Shown in pieces: positions 24,316-35,502 of a stretch of 64,000 nt of DNA; position 1 is the stretch's first letter; every line of letters starts with the position of its first letter. Both the position numbers and the translations under genes were made by a program. Source of the stretch: Paramarasmius palmivorus (Eukaryota > Basidiomycota > Agaricomycetes > Agaricales > Marasmiaceae); contig JAYKXP010000023.1 of the NCBI GenBank assembly GCA_037176845.1, positions 620,001 through 684,000 on the forward strand, given 5' to 3'. The notes beneath the pieces were generated by a model that did not search any database, was not told where the DNA came from, and saw only the letters and a program-made list of their open reading frames with translations.

Positions 24316-26432
24316 AATGACCACTAAACCTGGTACGAAAGTAACCAGGTAATAGATGCTAATAGTAGGTCTAGCACTACTGTGGACAGTGTGTGCAAGT
24401 GTGGTTTGACGTGATCAGAGTTGCCATGCTTAGAATCGCACACAAAACTAATAGTTCAAGTGATAATATGCTTCTAGTAGACTAGAGCAGGTTATAATAC
24501 ACCTTTTAATAGGGTATGTACATGTGGGTTTGGGCTTATACAAGCTATATGAACAACGCCAAGGGCTACTACTAGCTTTCTTGGGTGCGACCTAATACTG
24601 CCTTGAGTGGATTGTCCTTACTAGAACTGAATCAATGACGTGTGCGCAAGCAGGAATCCAACCGACTCTCTAATGGTCGATCTGGGCCTCTCTACATCAC
24701 AAAGCTTTCAACACAAATAGTCAAAAGCTTCTAGAAGGTCTTTAACTGACGATCTAGTACCAGGTTCAATCTCTAATAAAAGATGCACTGCAACCAATGC
24801 TAAATGCAACAGATTACAAGCCAATACACTTGGTCTCTATCAAACTCGACTCAAGCTCTTGTCTGCAATACAAGTCTCAACTAGACTTTTAGATCTAGGG
24901 CTCATCCTGATGAAGTAGAAGTTGAATACACAGATCAACAATAGATCAACTGAATCAGAGGTCTATTTGTTTGATAGCCACATACAATCTATAGATATGG
25001 GCAGGTAGTGTGTCTCCCTTCTTCTGCCGCTCTCCTACATGATAGGTAGCTTATTTACTGTCCGAGAAGTGAAAACAAGAATTTTAGGTAATATAAATCG
25101 GAAAATAGACGGAACAACGAGGAACAGAGATGGAACAGAGATGATATGAGGAGAAATATACATATGAGGGAAATAAGAGTGTCACAACGTCCATATAAGT
25201 TGTGTAAGCGTGACCAATAAATAGGAATTTCTATGTTTAGACTCAGGAGTTGAATCCTGTGCCTGCGGGTTGGCATTTAGCCTGTTTAAAATTTTCTTTT
25301 CTATGTGCCAAGGTGCTTTTTCACCAATGATAGTCGTTTCCGACCAGTCCGCACGTCAATGATGCTCAGTCATCCGTTGCTAGACCTGGCACATCTTTTA
25401 TAAGTCTCCATAGTCATATGGGACCCTTCCATAAGTGGTATATCCACTGTATCTGCTTCCATGCTAAGTGTTTCAGGCGTTGCCACTGTTTTAACAGCTT
25501 TGCCTCCGTGTCCGATTCAAAGGAACACTTCAGAATATCAAGTCCAATAGGTCTGCCCCTGGGCCGTTGGTCATTTCCAATCAAGCCATGGTGATCCCCC
25601 AAAGCCCTCTCTATCTTATCGTAGGTCACGAAGAAGTAATAAAAGCGTAAATGTCCCTTGAGTATGCCAACTAGTAGCACGGTGACCTTATACAAGGTAA
25701 GTTCCACCTTATATTAGCCCCTACAGGTTTTGGGTAGGTGTCTGTGAATTGCAGACCCCTAGTATATGCATAGCAGCAGCCAGATACCCAATGTGAGGTG
25801 TACTGTGTAACTGTTCTCTGCTAGCAAGACATAGTCCCGTGTACCAGTGACAATGACTAGCTATTCAGGGCTCATACTAGTCCTTCAGAACCCTTTGTAT
25901 AGCATAACAATAAAGAAATATGCATAATGCGTTCGAAATTAAAGTGTTATAAAAATCAGCGTATCATCTCCCCCCAAACAAAATAAAGGATTGTCCTCAA
26001 TCCCTTTGTTTTGTTGGCATCAGGCAAAGCAAGGAGAATTACGTGATGTAGTGACCACCATTCAAAAGAGAAAATTCAGAGCTATCTATGGGTATCCCAA
26101 TATCAAGAGGGGACAACCTCTAGCACTTGCAAAACTCTTCCATCAAAACTTTGATCGGAATTGCATAACCAAATAAAGCCCTATTACTACGGATGCCACT
26201 TAGCACTGCTCCTGGACCCTTTCACCAGCTTCTTTTTACTCTGGCACGCCCACTCTAATAGTGACTCAGAAGCAAAGGCTTCTATAAGTACTAGAGGGTC
26301 GGGGACTTAGTGAAATTTCTTTCTTCCCTTCCCCCTCAACCTAGTACTACGGTAAGCCAGTTGCCCTCTTCCTTTTAGTAGCTGTTCTTTTCTTTTCTAA
26401 GCCATCCCTCTTATAGATTCCAACAGTTGAAG
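24316..26432. other. No supported gene
   Basis: Only scattered short ORFs. The minus-strand ORF at 25414-25707 (97 codons, RGRPIGLDILKCSFES) is not recognised. The stretch is probably old repeat DNA between LTR fragments. Confidence 0.3.
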
Positions 26433-29400
26433 ATGCCTCGGGCAATGCCTCAAATTTCCACCAACACCGCCACTCATCTGTTGGAGTTGTATGACCATGT
26501 TAAGGCAATTTTCGACTACTTTTCGACCCTCTCAATATTTGTAGATCAAAGCGGTCCTCTTTCAATCAGCAGGGATTTATAAAGCCGTGGCCAGTGCTCT
26601 CTATGAGCACATCGTAAGTTATATGTTTTATAGGTTGCGGTTATTCACCGTCTGACACCTCTTTTTATAGGTTCCTCTGTTTCCCATTTGGACGACTGAT
26701 GTTTTTCCAACACCTTACATCTGCATCATTTTGTTGTTTTGCCACTATACCCTTCAGTTGAAGGAGAAGCTTGGATCTCCCCCTCCTAACACTATCACTC
26801 CCTTGATTTCTCCCGATGCTCTGGTTAGGTATTGGATAGAAATATGGGGAATTGAGGTCTGTGGTCTTTTATTTGACAATCTAGTCTTTTTCTAACATTG
26901 CTTTTGTCCTTTTATTAGCCTCTGGGTTATCAAGACAGCTGCCCGTGGCTGGTGGACGTTATGGCTACTGTCAATGTCCAGTCCTATCTCAAAGGCATCC
27001 AGCTCCAAAAACTTTCTTGCCTAGACCAGGGTTTTGGCCTTCTTCCACCAGTCATCCCATTACTCAAGCAAAAGGACTCTGCTGACTTGGTGGACAAGAC
27101 TGTCCCTTCAGACCCCAAGCTTCCAATAGCTGGTCCTTCGAAGACTTCCAGTTGTCTCTCAAAGACTAAAGGTTCGTTTTATTACTGCTACCCTTATAAG
27201 AGTTCCACTAACACTTCTGGTTCCACCTAGCTTCTGAAGTTGATCAGGTGGCTGAACCTCCTGCTGACAATGGTTCTCGCAAAGGGTCTAAATGAACTCC
27301 AAAACCCAAAGTCAAGTATGTATTCATTTATTTCCCTTATATTAGATCGCTGACCCCTTTTATTAGGGCCAAGTCCGATCCTGCTGGTCGTACCTGTGCT
27401 GCAAACCCTAAGGTAGGCCTATTATTAGGTCTTTTTATTGATCTATTTCATATATTGGTTTCATTTCTTAGCCTAAAAAGCCTAGCTCTTCGAAAGCCAC
27501 AAAAGCTCCCTCTGCAGCCTCTAGCAGTAAGTCAAAGAAGGAGGCCAAGTCTAAAGCAAAAGGCACCAAGGAGACTAGCTCCACAAAAGCATCCACGTCG
27601 AAGGCTTCTATCATGCAACCGTCCAGACTGGTGCTAAGCGCAAGCATTTGGCAAGTCTATCCCTCTTATCTCTTTCCAACCCCTCTTTCTCATCTTTCAT
27701 CCTCTAATATCTAGGTTGGCCCTGCCTCCAAGATCTCTCAGGATGTTGAGAAAGTCGACACCGACGAGCTCAACCAGAGTCAGGACGAGGTAAGAATTTC
27801 TTCCCTAGTATTAGGTATCTTGGTTACTAAATTTGTCTATTTAGGCGCCCCCAGCCAAGAAAAGACTTGTCTTGAAGCGTGAACGCGACAAGCAAGAAAC
27901 CTGGGTAAGGGTCTTATCCCCATATTTGATTATTCCACTAACACCTTTCTTCCTTCAGGCTCCTCCTCCACCAACCACCAAAAATAAGGGTAAAGGCAAG
28001 GCTAAAGCTGTCTCTAAGGACGAGGTGCGTGATTTTTGCTTTTTATCACTAATATTAGCTCACAGTTGCTTATACTAGGTCTCTGACCATCACAAATCCA
28101 ATGATGAGGAGTCTAGTGAGGATGAAGGCACTGACAACTTAGTGCCCATCTCTAAGCTCGACCTCAAGTCTATCATTGGCGGTACAGGTTCCTAGTAGTG
28201 CTACCAAGTCCATATAGTACTTAGTATGATGTACTAGTGCGATTCTGAACACAACAATTAGTGTCAAAATGGCTGTTTTTCAGCAATTTCATTCTGGTAC
28301 CCTCACATCTCTCCCAAACCAAAAGATCTAGACTGTCCTCGGTCTGGAATAGTTCATATGAACTTCTTTCTGGGTGTATTCGAGATGCGTGCGGTCAGTT
28401 TACTCTGTTTGTGTTATGTCCGATCAGTTGATGCCGGGGTTATCAAACCTCCTCAAGTGTTAATCATCTTCCATATTGATCTTATGACCAAATAGACCTT
28501 CGAGCGCTTCCCTCATGCTGAAGCTAGTAATCTCTCATCTAATTTCAATGTCCTAGGACATTTTCTACGTAGGAGAACGGCCATGTATAGCTATTCCAGG
28601 GTCATCAAACTTCTGCTGGTGACTGCTGGTTTCATGACTCAGCTTCCCTGATGTGATCGAAAAGAAGCAGGATTCTCGGAATGTGATATATAGCTTTTCA
28701 CAAAGTTCAACCAAGTCCCAGATCCTTTCTTTCTTTTCCCCACCATCCTTGTTGCCACTAGTACCTTCCAGGTAAGTTCTCCAGGTCTTTTTCTTGAGCT
28801 TTCTTTCTGATTTTCTTTTCTAGGGTGCCTACACCTATTTGTAACCCTTTTGCGCCACCTCCAGCACCTCTCCCTCAGCCTAAACCTCGCAAAGCCAAGT
28901 CCAAGTGCGAGGATTAGATCTCTTAACTTTCCGCAGAAGAGGTCTATGACCTGCAGCTGGCAATGTACGAGTGGGCCAATGCCCTTGTAGCGGCCTTTTT
29001 GGTGTACTACAACTCTGTGTTCAATAAGGAGGCCGAGTTCCTTCCTACTGGCCACACCGTGATCAAGCTTATTCAGGCCCAGAAGGATAACATCGTACGT
29101 CTTGTTTTTAATTCTATTCTTTTTGTCATATGGCTGACATCGATATTCATAGTACGAGTACCATAAGATCTGCATCGATGAACATCGCGGGTTCGAGTTC
29201 TCAAAATCCTATTACAGCGTACTACTCCAGCTCTACCGTCTCACCAATATAGCAGCCGACGCGGGAATAATTGCGAGGAAAGATTTCTCTTCCTGGCCCC
29301 CAAGTACCAAGGAGACAGAGGCACTCATTTTCTAGTTTGTTTTCTAATAGTTTTCCTCTTCCTAGGACTACAACTTTCACTCCCCTTTGCCTCCTCCAGT

Positions 29401-29507
29401 TCGTCCCAGAGCCAGCACTCCCCCACCAGTAGCATCCTCGTCAAAAGGGGCTAAATGCAAGACACTCAGTTTGACTCTCGACATCAGTGACTCCGAGCCC
29501 AAACCAG
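26433..29507 (+). pseudogene. Multi-exon gene relic with Lys/Ser-rich middle, cut by two LTR pieces
   Basis: A start MPRAMPQISTNTATHLLELY at 26433 is followed by a frame disruption near 26570-26582 and then GIYKAVASALYEHI. Later exons, separated by short introns (GTAAGT/GTATGT to TTATTAG or CTATTTAG), give VPLFPIWTTDVFPTPY, PLGYQDSCPWLVDVMATV, a Lys/Ser/Ala-rich section (27480-28080) and DDE-rich ends. A reverse LTR fragment (28187-28307) interrupts it. Coding-like sequence resumes, with YEWANALVAAFLVYYN near 28970 and YEYHKICIDEHRGFEF near 29153. A second LTR ends the frame at 29508, its TGTGA supplying the stop. Family unknown; I see no domain. Confidence 0.4.
28187..28307 (-). repeat. LTR-family fragment (5' end), reverse orientation
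   Basis: The minus strand starts TGTGAGGGTACCAGAATG at 28307 and follows the first ~120 bp of the 5' LTR, ending at GGAACC. It is a 3'-truncated copy lying inside the gene relic at 26.4-29.5 kb. Confidence 0.6.
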
Positions 29508-29942
29508 TGTGAGGCTTATAAAACGCTTGTGTACGAGTGAAATATATAGGCCAAGTTGTGCGAGCGGGGTTCGACGTTGTCAAAGGATCTGTACAATCGA
29601 CACAAGAAATCAACTAGCACACTAGTTGAACATCTACAAATCACTAGGACACAAGGGAAGTGTACGAGCAATGAATGAAACAATGTAATATGATAATATG
29701 GTCTCGATATGATCAAGACAAGTGAGCCAACCTATAAACCTATCTAAAACTATTTCTATACATTCCTATGACTCAAAATAACCTATCGAACCTGACAAGG
29801 GTAAAGACCTAACAGAATCCTATCTGTTTCCTTGTTATAGGACTATATGTCCCTTGCTAGTGTCTGTACTAGCAGTAGGAATCCCAACTCCAAGCTCGAG
29901 GGATATTCAAATCGATATGGAAAGCTGTTAAGCCCCCATACA
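29508..29942 (-). repeat. LTR copy with internal deletion, reverse orientation
   Basis: Plus-strand TGTGAGGCTTATAAAACG is the reverse complement of the LTR 3' end (CTCACA). Going further, the copy matches the LTR back to the TTTACCC segment (about 33120), jumps to the segment near 32270, and continues to about 32150. Roughly 850 bp are missing inside, and the 5' part is missing too. It interrupts the gene relic on its left. Confidence 0.65.
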
Positions 29943-30110
29943 TCAGTAAAGTTACGTCAAATGGCATTTCGGCACTAGAGTGGCATGCCCACGGCATTTG
30001 GGGCCAAAATGCCGAATGCCAGAGGCTAGACCCTGTTTTCCGAAATGCCGTGACTATTTGACCCCACGGCACCTCCCTCTGAAATGCCAAAATGCCAAAA
30101 TGTTAGATGC
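29943..30110. repeat. Cluster of GGCATTT / AAATGCC inverted motifs
   Basis: GGCATTT or AAATGCC occurs about eight times in both orientations between about 29960 and 30100. The cluster could fold into hairpins. No coding sequence is seen. A MITE-like or simple inverted-repeat element is possible; the ends are not defined. Confidence 0.4.
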
Positions 30111-30405
30111 TACATCATCACACCCAGGTTCGAGGGTAGGTAAAAGAGACATAATCAATGTCCAGAGCATATAATATACATCTAGGGTTATTTAGTATGG
30201 CTGAGAGTAAATATAAATGCTAGTTTGATACAGTGTATGAGGTAGCGCTCGTGACGGTTCAAGAAAGGAAGCCAAAATCATAGCAGATGTCCATAGCAAA
30301 CGTCAATAAATTGACGTAAAAGTTCCAAGAAGATACCAAAAGATTGGAGAAGAGCACGTTGTTTCACTGTCCTTTAGCTGGGCTTGCTGGTATATAAAAC
30401 TGGCG

Positions 30406-31605
30406 TCAACTGGGACCCAGTGACGTTTCCGCAACAGGGGTGACAGGTTGAATTTTATAGTTGTACAGCTTGCAAAGATGACTCCACCTCCGCTGACTGA
30501 AGCCACTAAGGTATTCCGCATATCCATCAATGGCCAACGAGTATGCAGAAGACTAGAACTGATCCCCACATAAGGTATCAATGCCATTATGCTGGAAGTG
30601 CCGGAAAGCTCGTTCGACCTGTATACGAGCTTCGTTAATGTGTATCATGACGAAAGTATGACGAGACTTACGGCTGCAGCTACTGCAGAGACCGCACCAA
30701 TCGGATGCCCAAAGTCTACCTTTGAGCTTTGAATAGAGGTGCTACACTTTCGCATAGCTTGTACAATGAAGAATGACTCAAACATGCCATCGGGATACTG
30801 TGAAAGAACGTCATTAAACGGCAGCAAAACATTTCACAATAACGGACCTGATAGCCTGGTGTTCCAGGCTTTGCTGTGCAGCTTGACGGTGTCGGTGATG
30901 AGTACAGAGCAGGGCCATCGTTTCGGAGCGCCCAAGTGCAGTATTGTGTCTGTTCTTCCACTTTGTCGATGTATGTGTCTTTCAGATACATTTTTACAAC
31001 GTCAAACGATGTTCCTGCAATACTAGTTTGACATTCTGTGATTTTGCGGTATGACTTGGTAGGGTTGAATTAGAAGCTAAACGGAGGTGAAATAGCTCGA
31101 TGAACGCACCATTTCAAGTATGGCCTCATGATCCAGCCAGAATACGATATTTCAGGGTAGAGACGATCCACAAGGTCTTGAATAGTCGGAACTAACACCT
31201 TAGTACGCTTGACATTGAACAGGTTGGGTTCGGTGAAGATTCGGCAGCGCAATGTGTGCGTGAATTTGGGCAGGTCTGACTTCTGAATAGAAGCATTGGG
31301 CTTGGAGGTAGCAAGAGCATGTGGTGGCACAGTTGCAGTAGTTTGAGCTTGAGTAGGTACAGCTGGGGTTGCAGGAGCGTCTGAAGATTGAACTGTTGAC
31401 CATTTCTGACCGGAAGCTTTGGGAACTTGTGCTGGGTTTTTCACTGTGATTCCAACAACCTTCACACTCGTAGTTAGTTTCTATTCAGGACAATAGAGAG
31501 AATTACTCACTTGATTACCCGTGACTGTTGGAATCCCAGCGGAGTCTTCTACATCGCTATCGCAAAGACCTCTGACTTCACCGTCACCCACAGCCGTCAT
31601 TTCTT
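30406..31605 (-). pseudogene. DUF6532-like gene, broken by a nonsense codon and by the LTR
   Basis: Minus strand. The first visible exon (TAVGDGEVRGLC) begins directly beside the 5' LTR at 31615. Further exons give a Pro/Ala/Thr-rich stretch, LRCRIFTEPNLFN, DTYIDKVEEQTQYCTWA, YPDGMFESFFIVQAMRKC, HPIGAVSAVAAAVERAF and GYAEYLSGFSQRRW, separated by about 50-nt introns. The PIGA...AAAVERAF helix and the overall order resemble DUF6532, an expanded Agaricomycete domain of unknown function. A TAG at 30555-30553 interrupts the last exon where CAG would fit. The LTR appears to have removed the upstream exons. Family call from pattern memory; moderate certainty. Confidence 0.5.
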
Positions 31606-31614
31606 GTGTCCCGG

Positions 31615-33418
31615 TGTGAGGGTACCAGAACGAAATCGCTGAAAAACAGTCATTTTGACACCAATTGTTGTGTTCAGAATCGCACTAGTACATCATACTA
31701 AGTACTATATGGACTTGGTATCACTACTAGGAACCTAGTAGTGCGCATATGACAAGGAATAAGATAGGCATGCACTGTGTAGTGAATACTAGCTATGCGC
31801 GCATAGACGTTGATGTTGTCGTTAGCCCTATATTATTGCGCTAGGGTACGAGTTGAAACCTGTAGACTGTATCTATACTCTATTACCAGGCTGGAACCTT
31901 ACGAGGACATGCTACTGTACATGGTAGACTTCCTAGTAGGTCATATGGCTACACTATACTTGCGCTATGGGACATATGAGATGGGATAGTGAACAAGGAC
32001 CAACTACCACAGCGTAGAGGGACCCTAGGGGACAAATCAGAGCTATATACCAAATATGGTAGAAGCTGGAGGTGCGAGTCACCTTTGAGAGCAGAGTTAC
32101 CAGGATTAGAAATGTCCGAGTGACCGGGTCATCAATACAAGGACCATATGGGGGCTTAACAGCTTTCCATATCAATTGGAATATCCCTCGAGCTTTGAGT
32201 TGGGGTTCCTACTGCTAGTACAGACACTAGCAAGGGACATATAGTCCTATAACAAAGGAACAGATAGGATTCTGTGCCAGGACTGTCCTAGGACATAGAA
32301 AATATAATATAGAACTACAAGGGCACAGAGCCTACCTTCCTCGGATACAAATCCGAAGTGTTTCGGTCGAGATCGGACTCCTAGCAAGTTCCAAGCGGAA
32401 TAACTATGTCCTAGCGCTGATATCCGAAACGTACCATGCAGAACAGCACCTCCGCGCGCCACTTCCTAGCAACCAAAAAGTAATATGACCATCAGTCATG
32501 CAAAATAATGTTGAATTCCAACCAATATATACTCAAACCTTCCTTTTCTGGTAGATACTTACTTTATATGGACAGAATCCTCTCCTCGTTCTCATTTCTT
32601 GCATAGTTACTATTACTTTATCATGTCCACTTTCACTTATATGTAAAATATGTACACTCGCGGGTATATAAGCAGCAGGGTTTTCCCTAGGAAGCCCTCA
32701 AGCAATTACCCCACTATATACGTAGCCCTAGTGCACCAATAGCAGAGTTCTTGTCTTCTATTGTTGACCATAGAGGCGACGTGTGCTTAGAAAATAACTT
32801 AGAAAATAAAACCTTGAAAAGCCCTTCTCTATATTGAACTAGAGTGGTGAAATTAAGAACTTTGAGATACCCATAGGACAGAGCTAGTTCATCTAGACTC
32901 TTTGGATAGGATTGATTGTTTCAGGACTAGTGTGGAGCCCCACTAGATCCCTTTTCACTTGGTGTGGAGCCCCACCAGTGATCGTTAAAGCTTAGTGTGG
33001 AGCCCTACTAGCTTATAGGTGGCCTGGTTGTTGTGCTAGTTCGACTAGTGTAATCAGTGCCTTTGGTTGTCGTGCTAGTTTGACTAGTGTAACCATAGCC
33101 TTCATAGGAACAATAGGTCTTTACCCTTGTCGGGTTCCATAGGTTATTTTGCGTCATAGGAACATATAGGAATAGTTATAGATAGGTTTATAGGTTGGCT
33201 CGCGTTGTCTTGATCATATCGAGACTATTTTATCATATTACATTGTTTCATTCATTGCTCGTACACTTCCCTTGTGTCCTAGTGATTTGTAGATGTTCAA
33301 CTAGTGTGCTAGTTGATTTCTTGTGTCGATTGTACAGATCCTTTGACAACGTCGAACCCCGCTTGCACAACTTGGCATATATATTTTGCTCATACACAAG
33401 CGTTTTATAAGCCTCACA
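31615..33418 (+). repeat. 5' LTR (about 1.8 kb, TGTGAG...CTCACA)
   Basis: It starts TGTGAGGGTACC and ends TATAAGCCTCACA, so the ends are inverted TGTGAG/CTCACA. The 3' LTR matches it from about 32222 onward. Independent fragments at 23501-23950 and 29508-29942 run across 32222 without a break, which supports one long LTR rather than two abutting repeats. Confidence 0.7.
32665..32672 (+). promoter_or_regulatory. TATA box in the 5' LTR
   Basis: TATATAAG follows CGCGG and is conserved at the same place in the 3' LTR (near 47010). An AATAAA-type sequence lies about 140 nt downstream (near 32803), as expected for an R region. Promoter use is inferred. Confidence 0.55.
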
Positions 33419-33420
33419 TT

Positions 33421-33438
33421 TGGAGCCCACCGCGAGGA
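33421..33438 (+). other. Primer-binding site
   Basis: TGGAGCCCACCGCGAGGA starts two bases after the LTR end. A PBS complementary to a tRNA 3' end (starting TGG, against CCA) is expected exactly here. I did not identify the tRNA. Confidence 0.55.
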
Positions 33439-33616
33439 ATGGTTCTAGATAACAAGAAATCTTACTAGCGCTCCAAGCGAGCTCTACATTTATTAGTACA
33501 CATTTTGCTTCATAGGCTAAATAGCCCATGCTTTCATATACTTCCTGAATTAGGCCATAAACTTAGTTCAACCCAAAAGAGACTATCTCTAGGACGAAGA
33601 CAAGATTCCACAAGAA

Positions 33617-35491
33617 TTGAAGCCTCGTACTACTAGAAACTCTCAACAAGCTGGGGAACACATTCTAGATTTTCCACCTAGACCCCGCAAAGCTAGAACA
33701 GTAGGAACAGTACCTACACCCCCTAGAAATCTGGATAGTGACGACGAGTTTCATACTCCGTTACCACTAGACCACCTTCTTGAAGTCACTAGACTACACG
33801 CGTCAGTAGCAGCCTACGAGGAGCTCCACAAGCAACAAGAGGAACACTTAGAATTTACCACAAACTTGAGAGTAGCTCTCACAAAACTCGCTTGCAAGTT
33901 ACAGAGAAAGAAGACTCCTCGGAATCCTTTTTTGCACAAATCCATTAGAACAAGACTCTATAGAGAGAAACCTGCTATTCCTCATACAAAGATGGCTAAT
34001 GCACCTACTTTGCGAGAATCATGGCGAGACCTCTCCGAGGACGGCATAAATCAGATTAAAGCTGACAAGCTGAGTAAAGTAAAGCGACCTGCGAGCTTGC
34101 TTGAAGGAAGCCGCGCGGAAATGTTTGAACAGTGGGAAGAAGACCTAGACCTGATGTTCCTCGAAGGTGGTATTACCCTAGATGAAGCGAAGATATACAT
34201 AGCTATCAGACAGATGGAATATGACTTGAGAAAGACTTGTGTGGGCTGGGACAGCTCGCGGGGAGACTCATATGAAAAGTTCATTGAGGACGTTAAAGAG
34301 GAAATTGGCTTTAAGGAAGGACAAGGATCGACAACAACGTTGGACCGTCTAGTAAAGAGGCACCAGACCATAGGGCTGCAAGTCAGCGAGGACGTGCTCA
34401 GGACATATAACTGTGTGTTTCGCTATGAAGCGAGTAAGCTCACAGCAGCACCCGCGTTGGTCTCAAATACATTCCTAGTAGCTAGATACCTCGAGGCGTT
34501 TGAAGAGGGCTTTATCCGAGAGATCGTTAATATGCTCCAACGCATACAGAGCGACAAGCTTTCCCTAGGGAAAGGAAAAGAAAAGAAGAAAGATGATCAG
34601 GATAGGCGATTAGAAGATCCATATACCCTAGATGAAGTAATGGAAGTTGCTTTAAACATTGCTACGAGCAGACTAGGAGATATATATACGAGGATCCATG
34701 CCTCTAGATGTACGAGGGATAGACACGACAATTTAGAACTGCGCGTGTCGTCCAAGCATGTCAAGACTGTTACTATAAAACAGGAACCTGAAGTCGATGA
34801 AATTTCTCACAAGATGTCTGTATCTGTGGATAAGCATGAGACAGAGATTCAAGATTTGAAGGATCTTGTTTGTTCTATGACAAACTCGATTGCTGAGACG
34901 CAGAAAAAGCAAGAAGCTTGGATGTCAATGGTTGTGAATGGGCAGATGCCACCAGGAGTGATGCGAGCTCCGACTTTTGCACAGAGCAGAGGTCCTAGTT
35001 CAAGTCAGCAGCTCTATAATCCTTCTGTGGGACGACCTGGGACTCCTATGATAGGAAGCACAGCACGAGGAGTGCAGCCACCCCACAACAACTGTTTCAT
35101 GTGTGGTCAAAGCGACCATTTCACAAGGAGTTGCAAGGTCTACCATAAGATGCGAGAACTAGGGTGGATAGTCGACAGTCCCGATGGCCAAGGCATCCTG
35201 AGAGATGGGTTGAAAATGCCGTTCATACCACCTGGTTCGAATAAAACTAGAAAGGAGTTGATTGAAGAGTTAGCCAAGCAGCGAGGATGGCCTGGTAGTG
35301 ATAGCTATCACCCAGACAGCTATATGTTTGCGCTAGAGGAAGACAATATGGGACAAAGGTTCCAAGAATTAGCTATGGAGGACAAAGACATCGGGGAACA
35401 AGAGGAGAAGGAAGAACACCTTCTTACACTCTTGCTAGATCGTCAACAGCGTCGCTCGGGAAGAGGCAACCCGCAAGGGTCAAAAAACTAG
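33617..35491 (+). CDS. gag: Gag polyprotein of the gypsy element, 624 aa, intact
   Basis: One uninterrupted frame starts MKPRTTRNSQQAGE. It has a Pro-rich start, a coiled-coil-like stretch around residues 60-95, and a central helical capsid-type region with EMFEQWEEDLDLMF. A CCHC zinc knuckle sits at about residue 493 (C-x2-C-x4-H-x4-C in CFMCGQSDHFTRSC). Gag forms the virus-like particle and binds the RNA. The stop TAG (35489-35491) is 11 nt before the pol frame, which lies in another frame, so pol expression would need frameshifting or a mutation has separated them. Intact gag beside a broken pol suggests it could still be packaged in trans. Confidence 0.8.
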   Translation: MKPRTTRNSQQAGEHILDFPPRPRKARTVGTVPTPPRNLDSDDEFHTPLPLDHLLEVTRLHASVAAYEELHKQQEEHLEFTTNLRVALTKLACKLQRKKTPRNPFLHKSIRTRLYREKPAIPHTKMANAPTLRESWRDLSEDGINQIKADKLSKVKRPASLLEGSRAEMFEQWEEDLDLMFLEGGITLDEAKIYIAIRQMEYDLRKTCVGWDSSRGDSYEKFIEDVKEEIGFKEGQGSTTTLDRLVKRHQTIGLQVSEDVLRTYNCVFRYEASKLTAAPALVSNTFLVARYLEAFEEGFIREIVNMLQRIQSDKLSLGKGKEKKKDDQDRRLEDPYTLDEVMEVALNIATSRLGDIYTRIHASRCTRDRHDNLELRVSSKHVKTVTIKQEPEVDEISHKMSVSVDKHETEIQDLKDLVCSMTNSIAETQKKQEAWMSMVVNGQMPPGVMRAPTFAQSRGPSSSQQLYNPSVGRPGTPMIGSTARGVQPPHNNCFMCGQSDHFTRSCKVYHKMRELGWIVDSPDGQGILRDGLKMPFIPPGSNKTRKELIEELAKQRGWPGSDSYHPDSYMFALEEDNMGQRFQELAMEDKDIGEQEEKEEHLLTLLLDRQQRRSGRGNPQGSKN

Positions 35492-35502
35492 AAGCTCCAA
35501 GG

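Noticed and set aside
24059..28307. Inverted LTR starts as terminal repeats of one composite element
   Set aside because: The copies are truncated at different points and similar fragments are scattered nearby; no target duplication was seen.
31615..32221. Separate solo LTR abutting the gypsy LTR
   Set aside because: Independent copies at 23.5 and 29.5 kb run across the junction without interruption.
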